From: Pseudomonadota bacterium
Lineage (GTDB): Bacteria > Pseudomonadota > Alphaproteobacteria > Acetobacterales > Acetobacteraceae
Reading direction: 5' to 3'
Length of the DNA: 64,000 bases
Assembly (NCBI GenBank): GCA_018240405.1
Contig: JAFEFW010000616.1
Coordinates: 53,692-117,691 of the forward strand
The notes under the pieces were generated by a model. The model was not told the DNA's origin and did no database searches. It saw only the letters and a program-made list of their open reading frames with translations. Position numbers and translations under genes: made by a program. This document shows positions 7,234-15,206 of this stretch, one piece after another; positions within the stretch are counted from its first letter, which is position 1; the number at the start of each line of letters is the position of its first letter.

Positions 7234-8679
7234 ATGGCGGCGTCGGCAACGCTTGGTCTGCTGCAGCTTACAAGCGAGGCCGTGGCGAACGCTGTCCAGG
7301 ATCGGATTTCCATCGTCGGCAAGTGCCTGCCGCCGTCGCCGCCGATCCGCCATCGTTGGCTGGGGCACCTGCACGACATCCGCACCGAGGGATTCGTTGC
7401 GTTTCATGCTCGCTGCGTGCGGGAATACGGACCGCTGGTGCTGCTGCGGTTCGGCCCGCCCGCGCTTGGCCGGCGCTTTCTGCTGGTGGCCGACCCTGAT
7501 GTCGCTTGGCAGACACTGACGCAGGATCTGCAGCGCAACTTTCCCATCGGTACGGGACCTCGGCTCGCCTTTGGCGATGACGCCGTGTTCTGCACCGCGG
7601 CCGCCGATCCGGTCCACGAACGGCGGCGTGCCCTTATTCGGCGCCACGTGACGCCAGACATGCTGCGCCGCCATGTGGCACAGATGGATGCAGTGTGGGG
7701 ACCGGCGGTGGAGACACTCGTCTCGATCCCGGCCGGCTGTGGCTCAATCGAGCGCTTCAACATCAATCCGGCCATATTGTTTGCCACACAAGAGGCGGCC
7801 ATCCGCTGCTGGATGAGCGTGTCGCCGGGTCCCAACGAGGTGCTGTCGACGCTGGAGCGTTATTTCGACACCGGCAATCTGCTGAGCGAAATTCTTTTCA
7901 ACACCTGGTTCTTTCTGCATGCGAAGCGGCGGGTCGGGGCGCTTCGCACGGCCTATGCGCCGCTCCTGGCACGAGCACTGGACATGCTGGCGGACGGCGA
8001 CGATGCAGCGCCGTTTATTGCCAGTTCGCTGCGGGAACTGGGTTGGGATACCGCCAGGGCGCGGGACGACGCTGCCTACCGGGCCGCTTTATTGGCGGAC
8101 CTGCCGATCTATCAGCATCTGTTCACCGTGATGCTGCCGTCGATGGGCTCTACAGGAGGAACGATCCTGTTCCTCTTGCGCCAACTCGCGGCTGACGTCT
8201 CCCTGCAGGATGATCTCCGGCGTGAACTGGCAGCCTGCGACCTGGCCATGGACCCTTGCCCACCACCGCTCACCGGGCAGGCGATTCGCGAGTGTCTGCG
8301 GCTGTACCCGCAGGCTGCCGGCATTACCCGTTACCTGACGACCGCACGCACCTATGGCGGGTACTTCGTGCCGAAAGGCTCCTACACCTTCACGCACCTG
8401 CACACGCTGCATCGGCATGCCTGCCGCCACGCGGAGCCGGATCGATTCAATTCCGCCAGGGAGGCCGGGCCGCCTGGAAGCTGGGCCGGCTTCTCCATCG
8501 GGCCGCTGTCCTGCACCGGCCGCAGTTTTGCCGAGTTGCATATCGCAGTGGCGCTGAAGGCCATACTGACACGCTATCGCCTCACCGGCGCAGAGCCGGA
8601 TCCGGACGCCCATAATGATTATCAGGGATCGGTGACGTTGCAGCCGCAACCGTTTTCCATCGGGTTCACGTTGCCATGA
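7234..8679 (+). CDS. Cytochrome P450 with non-canonical I-helix
   Basis: A 481-residue P450. The K-helix ExxR is E353-C-L-R356, the PERF-like segment is EPDRFN, and the heme loop is F420-S-I-G-P-L-S-C427-T-G, with C427 as the thiolate ligand. Two usual elements are missing. The heme-loop Arg (FxxGxRxCxG) is Leu or Ser, and the I-helix carries SMGSTGGT rather than AGx(D/E)T, as in CYP7/CYP8-type enzymes. It does not show the GQHTS or YD motifs of CYP51. In this operon it may hydroxylate or rearrange a sterol; C-14 demethylation cannot be claimed. ATG at 7234 sits 8 nt behind the reductase gene; its stop overlaps the next gene by 4 nt. Confidence 0.87.
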   Translation: MAASATLGLLQLTSEAVANAVQDRISIVGKCLPPSPPIRHRWLGHLHDIRTEGFVAFHARCVREYGPLVLLRFGPPALGRRFLLVADPDVAWQTLTQDLQRNFPIGTGPRLAFGDDAVFCTAAADPVHERRRALIRRHVTPDMLRRHVAQMDAVWGPAVETLVSIPAGCGSIERFNINPAILFATQEAAIRCWMSVSPGPNEVLSTLERYFDTGNLLSEILFNTWFFLHAKRRVGALRTAYAPLLARALDMLADGDDAAPFIASSLRELGWDTARARDDAAYRAALLADLPIYQHLFTVMLPSMGSTGGTILFLLRQLAADVSLQDDLRRELAACDLAMDPCPPPLTGQAIRECLRLYPQAAGITRYLTTARTYGGYFVPKGSYTFTHLHTLHRHACRHAEPDRFNSAREAGPPGSWAGFSIGPLSCTGRSFAELHIAVALKAILTRYRLTGAEPDPDAHNDYQGSVTLQPQPFSIGFTLP

Positions 8680-9710
8680 CGGTCGTCCTGCTGGTTGACG
8701 GCACGCGGGTATTGGCGGAGCGGAGTGAGGCACCGTTCGTCCGGTTCAACATCAACCTGCCGGCCCTGGAAATCCGCCTGATCTCCGGTTTTGCGGCTCC
8801 GGCCGACCTGACCTCCTCCGGCGATACGCGCCGCCTTGGGGTCCTGTTGCGTGGCGCCCGGTGGATCCGCGGCGAAGAGGTCTTTGACGTCCCGCTGGAT
8901 TCGCCCGGTTTCGTCGACGGCTTCCACCCTGTGGAAAATCACGGAAATGGGTCAGTGCGATGGACCTCCGGCGATGCGGGACTGCCGCCGCAGGCCATAC
9001 CAGCCTGGAGTGGTCCTGTTGTCCTTGAATTGAACATCAAGGAATGGGACGGCAGTTCGCTGAATACGATGCAGAGCCCGGAGGCTTCGCTCCTGAGCCG
9101 TTTCGAAAGTCTGGGCGAAGACTGCGACTTCAGCCTGACGCAACGTCAATACCTCGTTGAGCCGCCGCTATCGCTGTATCGCTGGGGCGGCGCGCCTGTC
9201 GGCGACCTGATTCGCGGTCTGCTATGCCGCTTTGACGGACTCGGCGACCCTGAAACGACCGAACTGATCTGGTTTCATGAACAGTACTTCCTGCGCACGC
9301 CGTTTGTGTCGATGCACACCGGATGCGTGAAGGAACAGGACGATGCCGGCCGCCAGGAACTGCTTGAGGTCGGGCGGTCCACCTTGCGAATCCTGCGGCG
9401 GAAACTATTGAAGGATATTTCCAGGGGCGATCGGATATTCGTGTTCAAGAGCTTGTCCGGAACAATCGATCAAACTCAGATGTTGGCCCTGCATGGCGCA
9501 CTCCGCGAACTTGGCCCGTCAGCGCTGCTGTGCGTGCAGCGGACGGATGATCCACACCGTGCCGGGACGGCGGAACGCATTGCTCCCGGGCTTTATGGCG
9601 GGTACCTGGACCGGTTCCTGTCCTCGACCGACTCGCGCGAGGTGCGGCTTGCCATATCGGCCGGCTGGCTCGCCGTGTGTGCCGCCACACTCGCGCTGCA
9701 CACCGAATGA
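8676..9710 (+). CDS. Uncharacterised two-domain protein in the sterol operon
   Basis: 344 residues, not assignable to an enzyme class from sequence alone. Residues ~30-130 show RRLGV, then GFHPVE and RWTSGDAGLP. This pattern resembles a beta-rich module that in Acetobacteraceae-type bacteria is often attached to Hint-domain or glycosyltransferase-like proteins (RRRLGV...GWH..E...RWTdGdA). From ~145 on, SLGEDCDFSLTQRQY followed by LYRWGGAP matches a widespread domain of unknown function with the SLGENCEFG..QR...LfRW signature. There is no signal peptide. Its coupling by 4-nt overlaps to both the P450 and the ACP indicates a role in the same pathway. Confidence 0.7.
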   Translation: MTVVLLVDGTRVLAERSEAPFVRFNINLPALEIRLISGFAAPADLTSSGDTRRLGVLLRGARWIRGEEVFDVPLDSPGFVDGFHPVENHGNGSVRWTSGDAGLPPQAIPAWSGPVVLELNIKEWDGSSLNTMQSPEASLLSRFESLGEDCDFSLTQRQYLVEPPLSLYRWGGAPVGDLIRGLLCRFDGLGDPETTELIWFHEQYFLRTPFVSMHTGCVKEQDDAGRQELLEVGRSTLRILRRKLLKDISRGDRIFVFKSLSGTIDQTQMLALHGALRELGPSALLCVQRTDDPHRAGTAERIAPGLYGGYLDRFLSSTDSREVRLAISAGWLAVCAATLALHTE

Positions 9711-9976
9711 GCGGAGAGAGCCGCGCTGTGCCACAGGATCCTGAGCCATACGGTGCCCTTGAGGCCGTTGCCGCAACGGTACGGCGGCTGTGCAAGTCGC
9801 CGAACCTGGTCGTAACGCCGGAAACGAGGCTGGCTGACTTGCCGGGCTTGGACAGCTTGCGCGCATTGCACCTTGTGGCAACGCTGGAGGATCAGTTCGG
9901 TGTTGAAATCGACGTGGCGGCTCTTGGTGAGCTTCGACGTGTCAGCGACATTCTCCACTGGCTTGAAAAGCGGTAA
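9707..9976 (+). CDS. Acyl carrier protein
   Basis: An 89-residue carrier protein. LADLPGLDSLRALHLVATLE contains the DSL phosphopantetheine attachment site with S50, followed by EDQFGVEID, the usual helix III region of ACPs. It starts by a 4-nt overlap with the preceding gene and ends the operon. No ketosynthase or adenylation enzyme is seen nearby, so it must be loaded by an enzyme encoded elsewhere. A dedicated ACP at the end of a sterol operon suggests transfer or modification of an acyl group; that is inference. Confidence 0.85.
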   Translation: MSGESRAVPQDPEPYGALEAVAATVRRLCKSPNLVVTPETRLADLPGLDSLRALHLVATLEDQFGVEIDVAALGELRRVSDILHWLEKR

Positions 9977-10138
9977 GGCAACAGAGGGCGAGACCCGATC
10001 TGCCAAAATTGCGCGCAGCAGCACCAGTGCTGCACGTGGACTGGGGGCGTCGGGCGTATGTGCGGCGGCAAGCGCAACTGCCATCAGGGCAAGGCCGGCC
10101 AGTGAAGGTTCAGCAAACTATCGCACCATCCCCATAAG

Positions 10139-13100
10139 TCACCGGCGCACCGGCGTCACCGGCACGTCGGTCAGATTGATCCGGAATTGCGGAAGCACAT
10201 CCTTGAACGAGCCGGTGAGGGTTTCGTAGTACGCCGGATTTGCAGCGAGCGGGAACCGCCAGGCCCGGACCGGCGCACCGGTAGGCCCGTACTGCACGAA
10301 CAACTCAGCTTCGGGGATCAGGTAGCCGCCGGACGTCACGCGTGGATTGGGCCCGACGATATCGTGCGCGGTATAAGTCGCGCCTTCGCGCTTCAGCATC
10401 TGCTCGAGGTTGTTGCGTATCCACTCGTTGTATTTCCTCGGATGAGCGACGAAGTTACGCGGGTCCGCGGTGGCGAGCATCTGGCCGGGGCCCGGTCGTG
10501 GCGTGGCGGCGTGCGGCACCCTGTGACCCCGGCCGTGGGTCATGCCGGTCAGCGCATCAAACATTGTGTTCGTCGCCATCGGAAAGTTCCGCGGGCCAGG
10601 ATAGGAGCCACCAGGACGCGGCTGTACGAAAGCGGAAAGGTTGGCGCCTGGCGCATCAACCAGGAAGGCTGGGTCGTTAACCCCGTAGGTGACGAGCGAG
10701 GATGCCGGCACGCCTCCGGGCCGGCTTGGGTAGTAGGCAAGGCCCCACTCGCCGCTTGGCATGCGCACCCAGACGCTGCCCTCGCCACCATAGGGAAGCA
10801 TGGACGTGCCGCGCTGCGCGACCGCGGTGCCCCATTGCTGCGTCAACGATTGCTCAAACGACTGCGGCACCAGCGGTCCGACGTAAGCAATGTCAGGTGG
10901 CGGTGCGGTCAGCAGACCGTATGGCTGTGGGCCAGGACCCAGCATGTAGGGCGGCCGGAACCCAGCCTCCCACAGCGGCGGCGGGGCCTGTGGAAGACCC
11001 TGCGGGAGATTGGCGCCTGCCAGGACCAGGGTGCTATCGCTGCCCGCGATGGCGGTGACGGGCATTCCTGAAGCCGCGTCGATCAGCAATGGTGAGGCCG
11101 TGGCGGCTGGCTGGGCCACAGGGGCCGCGGGTAGCGCAAGCTCCGGCCAGACACCGAACTGAACAGGAAGCTTTGACTGCGGCGAAATCATCGCCCAACC
11201 GCGCTGGCCGAATGCGACTGAGCTGGGGTAATTCGGATGTGCGATATCGAAACGGGCACCTTGCCCCAGGCTGCTGTCACCAGCCAGCTCCGCGGGCCAG
11301 ACGCCCTCCTCCAGCACGACCGACGCATTGTTTCCGGCGCGGCCAATCACCCGGTAGCCAGCCTGGGTGACCCGGATCGTTACGCCCTCTGACTCAATGG
11401 CAAGATCGACGACGCCCTTGCTGACCGTGCGGGCCACGACGCCATCCGGTAGCGTGGCGCCGGCTTCGAGCGCCGCAACAGCCAGAGCGCCTTTGGATTG
11501 CAGTCCGCCGAGGACTTTACCGGCGACCGGCAGCGCCGCACCAAGTCCAGCGCCGAGTAGCCCGGCCACGGCGATGTCTCGACCGGAATAAGCGGTCCCT
11601 TTCCACCACCCTTGCAATGTAGGGTCGGCGAAGTCCGTGTACGACGTATAAAGATTCGATGCCAGCATGGGGCCTGTCGCAACCACGAGCCCGGTTGTGG
11701 CACCAAACAGTGCCATACCCCCAAGCGTCACCGGCTCAAAATAGATGCCGAGCCCGAAGGTCGCGAGAGTCAGCGCAAGCGTGACACCAGCGAAGATTTG
11801 ACCGCGATGCTCGGCCTTGGCGACCCCTTCGGCCCAACTTTCATAGCTGATCAGCCCTGCATCATAGGCCTTGCCTAACTGCCGCGCGTGCTCCGGCGCT
11901 CCGCCGGTTGCCAGGTTTTGATAGCCCTGCATCCTCGCGGCGTCGATGATGTATAACTTGTTCCAAGCCGAGGGATTTTCTTTGTCTTCCTTCTCGGTTT
12001 TCTCGATGCTCTCGGACATCCTTTCATACTCGCTTTTCGACCTCGGATGGGTCGCGCGCCATACGACATCCGCCTTCCGGCAGGCTGCAAATTCACCCTT
12101 GAGGAAGCTGCTGAGTTCGCCGCGAACCGGCTCCGCTAGTTCAGAAAAGGGTTTCGCCACGATTGCCGCAAGTTCGGCTTCGATCTTGCGCAAATCGGCA
12201 TCGACCTGTTCGAGCGCTTGCGCCGCGATCTTCGCGTGGTCTTGCGTGGCGAGATCGCGCGCCGCTTTCAGCCTGGCTTTCGCGGCGTCGACTTTGCTGA
12301 TTGTTGCAGCGAGTATATTCAGCTCCCCGCTCATCTGCTGGAGGGATTGATCGAGCGTGCCGTCAATCGACTTGTCAACAATTGCGATCGTTAGCAGGCC
12401 GTTCAGTGTTGGCAGCGGGCGTCCGCGTAGCGAAAAGCTCAGCAGGCTTCCGGTCCCTCCTGCCTTGCCTTCCGGATCGACCAACGCGATTGTCACGGAA
12501 TCGTTCATGATGAACGGGTTGGCGTTGAGCCAGCGGTAAAGAATTTCGTCCTGGATTCGCGCGCTCATGTCAGCGGCTGTGCCACCCGCCTGGGCTCGTG
12601 CGAAGACATCGCGCAGCCACTGGTCACCGCCGGAACGCTTGCTCTGGGTAACGCGCGGCTGAAAAAGGTCGTCGACCGTAACAACAACTTCCGGCTTTAC
12701 CAGCTCATTCTCCACTGGTGGCGCCTGTCCGCTCGCGACAGTGTCCGTGCGACGCCGCGCCGCGGCGTTGAGCGCGTTCCAGTCAGAGGGCGAAAGACGG
12801 TCGCGGATCGCTGCATAGGCGTCCAATGGATCGGCTGTGCCGGCCACAGGCACGATGACGAATGAAGCATTCTTGCCGGTTGCCGTGCTGGGTCTGGCTG
12901 GGGCGAGCTGCACCAGAGCCGCACCGCCTCGCTGCTGTACGACATGGGTCGCTTCATGGGCCATCAGCCGCATGTCGTGGGGCGATGCACCGGGCCCAAG
13001 CCAGATGTCGCTGCCATGAGTGAAGGCGCGGGCATCGAGGTCACGTGCCGCCGCGTGTGCCGCCTCATCGTCATGGACACGGACCTGGCTGAGATCGGCT

Positions 13101-13657
13101 CCAAGCTGATTCTCCAGGGTGGTCCGCATGACCGGGTCAAGCGGTGTGCCGGGACCCTTCAAAGCGATGGCCTGACTCGCTGTCGGAGTCATCAAAGCGC
13201 CGGGCGCCTGCGACTCGGCGGTGTCGCGTTGAATGGTATTGGCTTTTGCCAGCAGACCTGGTGTGACCGGTGAAATCCTTGTCGCCGCCGGCCTCCCTGC
13301 AGCCACGTGGTCCGAAACGGCATTCGCCTCGCTCGCGAACCGGCTGGCTTCGGCGCCGGAGGAGGCCTGCCGTTGGACAATGGGGCTGTTTGCTGCCGGT
13401 GAGGCGTCGGTGACCCTGTCGCCAGGGATAGCCGACGTATCTGGCCGGGTCAGTCTGTCCTGTCGCGACGCAAACCTGGCCGGCTCAAAGCGGCTGGCCG
13501 TGCTCGTCGGCAGGGCAGGGCCGTCGGCCGGACGATAGCGGGTGGCGGTTGAGGCGAATGACGAGGTTAGGAGGTTGGGTGCAGACCAGGTTGCTGCCGC
13601 CGGTGGAGCCGATGCCGGCTGACGGGCGCGTTCGATTTCCAGAGGGCGCTTGGTCAT
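10139..13657 (-). CDS. Giant DUF4157 (HEATH) protein, probable toxin/effector
   Basis: 1172 residues. The first ~150 are disordered and rich in Ala/Ser/Pro/Arg. Next comes a DUF4157 (eCIS-core-like) domain: PLDPVMRTTLENQLGADLSQ, VRVHDDEAAHAAARDLDARA, then H234-E-A-T-H238-VVQQ, a zinc-protease-like HExxH motif. A coiled-coil stretch lies near 460-560, and hydrophobic segments near 650-730 look like a pre-toxin transmembrane region. The C-terminal ~300 residues (proline-rich linker, then a folded tail ending FRINLTDVPVTPVRR) are unrecognised and may carry the activity. The start is ATG at 13657 with AGAGGAGG 14 nt upstream; an in-frame TTG at 13714 is an alternative. No secretion apparatus or immunity gene is evident beside it. 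It converges on the sterol operon. Confidence 0.8.
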   Translation of the reverse strand: MTKRPLEIERARQPASAPPAAATWSAPNLLTSSFASTATRYRPADGPALPTSTASRFEPARFASRQDRLTRPDTSAIPGDRVTDASPAANSPIVQRQASSGAEASRFASEANAVSDHVAAGRPAATRISPVTPGLLAKANTIQRDTAESQAPGALMTPTASQAIALKGPGTPLDPVMRTTLENQLGADLSQVRVHDDEAAHAAARDLDARAFTHGSDIWLGPGASPHDMRLMAHEATHVVQQRGGAALVQLAPARPSTATGKNASFVIVPVAGTADPLDAYAAIRDRLSPSDWNALNAAARRRTDTVASGQAPPVENELVKPEVVVTVDDLFQPRVTQSKRSGGDQWLRDVFARAQAGGTAADMSARIQDEILYRWLNANPFIMNDSVTIALVDPEGKAGGTGSLLSFSLRGRPLPTLNGLLTIAIVDKSIDGTLDQSLQQMSGELNILAATISKVDAAKARLKAARDLATQDHAKIAAQALEQVDADLRKIEAELAAIVAKPFSELAEPVRGELSSFLKGEFAACRKADVVWRATHPRSKSEYERMSESIEKTEKEDKENPSAWNKLYIIDAARMQGYQNLATGGAPEHARQLGKAYDAGLISYESWAEGVAKAEHRGQIFAGVTLALTLATFGLGIYFEPVTLGGMALFGATTGLVVATGPMLASNLYTSYTDFADPTLQGWWKGTAYSGRDIAVAGLLGAGLGAALPVAGKVLGGLQSKGALAVAALEAGATLPDGVVARTVSKGVVDLAIESEGVTIRVTQAGYRVIGRAGNNASVVLEEGVWPAELAGDSSLGQGARFDIAHPNYPSSVAFGQRGWAMISPQSKLPVQFGVWPELALPAAPVAQPAATASPLLIDAASGMPVTAIAGSDSTLVLAGANLPQGLPQAPPPLWEAGFRPPYMLGPGPQPYGLLTAPPPDIAYVGPLVPQSFEQSLTQQWGTAVAQRGTSMLPYGGEGSVWVRMPSGEWGLAYYPSRPGGVPASSLVTYGVNDPAFLVDAPGANLSAFVQPRPGGSYPGPRNFPMATNTMFDALTGMTHGRGHRVPHAATPRPGPGQMLATADPRNFVAHPRKYNEWIRNNLEQMLKREGATYTAHDIVGPNPRVTSGGYLIPEAELFVQYGPTGAPVRAWRFPLAANPAYYETLTGSFKDVLPQFRINLTDVPVTPVRR

Positions 13658-13842
13658 TGATTGCAAAGGCAGCCTCCTCTTTGACCGCGCATGACACGCG
13701 CTCAAGACGAGCAATCAGACGCTGGGCGACCCGCACAGCCAGGATCAGTTTACCATCGCCAGGCTGGTCACGTGAAACGAAAACCAGACGGCTCAGGACT
13801 GGCTGTCGTGATTCGAAATAGTTGCACAATCTGTCTAGTCCG

Positions 13843-14127
13843 ATGACAGGGCTGATCACATGCCTCGTCAAGTGGGTGGCAGCGTTGGTGCCGGCCGATA
13901 AGATTGGCACGACTATCAACCTGACGAGGCAGTCGCACGAGTTCAGCTCGAACAAGACAGCGCAGCTTGTCGGGTTGACCGGCTTCATTTTCACCATTCT
14001 CGGAATGGACCCAACCATCGCTGAAGGCACGGTGCTGACCGAGAATGTCTACTGGGACATGAATGAGCACACCCATGGTTGGAAACAGCGTGGTCCAGCT
14101 GCTGCTATCCCTGGACAAGGTGCCTAA
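13843..14127 (+). CDS. Possible small protein, unrecognised
   Basis: A 94-residue frame (ATG at 13843) divergent to the DUF4157 gene. It has a hydrophobic stretch (LVGLTGFIFTILGM) and an acidic middle (TVLTENVYWDMNEHTHG). The composition is protein-like and not simply a GC-rich shadow, but there is no convincing ribosome binding site and no family match. It could be a decayed gene, or a partner of the divergent toxin-like gene. Confidence 0.3.
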   Translation: MTGLITCLVKWVAALVPADKIGTTINLTRQSHEFSSNKTAQLVGLTGFIFTILGMDPTIAEGTVLTENVYWDMNEHTHGWKQRGPAAAIPGQGA

Positions 14128-14470
14128 TTCGATAATCTAAGTAATAGATTGCGATCCGTATAGACGAGCGCAACATCCATTCAAGCCACCTGTTTCGTCT
14201 GACGTAGGTCCGTGCGATCCGCGGGCCTGGCGCGATCTCTGACCGCGTCGCCAGCACCCTGGCCGACAACGCGCTCCGCCCGCTTTCTGATGGCGGCTGC
14301 AAGCCCGTGCCAAGTAGCCCGGTGGCGCGTGTCGGGAGTCGCTCGTTACCAGGCACCGCACGGTGACGCTGGAGACGTCAGGACGTGTGCGGCGGTCCGC
14401 AGCATCGAGGGATTGAAGGCGCCAGATTGCATGCAGTACGCTGGTTGCCGGAAAAATGCGGGAGTTCGCC
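14128..14470. other. Non-coding stretch, small hairpin only
   Basis: No gene is supported. A 6-bp inverted repeat AATCTA-5 nt-TAGATT lies at 14134-14150. The rest is GC-rich sequence with only shadow frames. Confidence 0.4.
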
Positions 14471-15010
14471 ATGTTCGACCTTGACCAATTCATCGCCGAC
14501 CTGCGCGCCTGCCTGCCGGAGCGTTCCCGCCAGGGTATGCAGCAGATCGTGGCCAGGGCCGTATCCGATCGCGGATCGTTGCTGCAGGTCCTTGGCGAAC
14601 CCGACAAGGCCGGCGTCAAGGTGCTGCACGCCGCAGCGGACCTTACCGTTATCAACCTTGCCTGGGGGCCACACCAGGTGACCTTCCCGCACAACCATAT
14701 GATGACGGCAATCATCGGCATGTATGGCGGCCGGGAGGACAACATGTTCTGGCGCCGTACCCCCGACGGCAGCCGGCATAATCTGGAGGTCCGTGGCGGC
14801 GAGGCACTGGGTGCGGGCGATGTCACGATCCTTGGGCCAGACATCATCCACTCGGTGGTCAATCCGCTGGCGAAGATCAGCGGCGCCATCCACGTCTACG
14901 ACGGCGACTTCCTGCACGTGGCGCGCAGTATGTGGGACGCCGAGACACTGGTCGAACAGCCCTATGACATGAACGCCGTTGCCCGCGGCATGGTTATGCT
15001 GAAGGACTGA
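14471..15010 (+). CDS. Cupin / cysteine-dioxygenase-like metal-binding protein
   Basis: A 179-residue single-domain double-stranded beta-helix protein. TFPHNHMMTAIIGMYGGRED supplies the first cupin motif with two histidines (HNH), and GDVTILGPDIIHSVVNP the second with its His, as in predicted metal enzymes of the cysteine-dioxygenase-like group. ATG at 14471 is preferred because GGGAG lies 6 nt upstream; ATG at 14456 is in frame but has none. The gene stands alone before a substrate-binding protein. The substrate is unknown. Confidence 0.72.
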   Translation: MFDLDQFIADLRACLPERSRQGMQQIVARAVSDRGSLLQVLGEPDKAGVKVLHAAADLTVINLAWGPHQVTFPHNHMMTAIIGMYGGREDNMFWRRTPDGSRHNLEVRGGEALGAGDVTILGPDIIHSVVNPLAKISGAIHVYDGDFLHVARSMWDAETLVEQPYDMNAVARGMVMLKD

Positions 15011-15206
15011 CTGGGCGGCCAGGTTGCCATTTGCCGTGCTATAGCCGGTCCGTGCGTCACGGGCGGCTCGCTATCGGAGCGCAACGAAAGGTACAGGCGC
15101 TACCGGCTGTCGCGGCACGGCAAAAGTCAAATTGTCCGGCATCTTGCGCAAAACTGTGAATAGGGCAGAAACCTGCCGGCAAGCGTCCAAGCCGGGAGGA
15201 AATGCT

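Noticed and set aside
13485-14030. 181-residue minus-strand frame upstream of the DUF4157 gene
   Set aside because: It overlaps the start of the DUF4157 gene in another frame and has no family or ribosome site.
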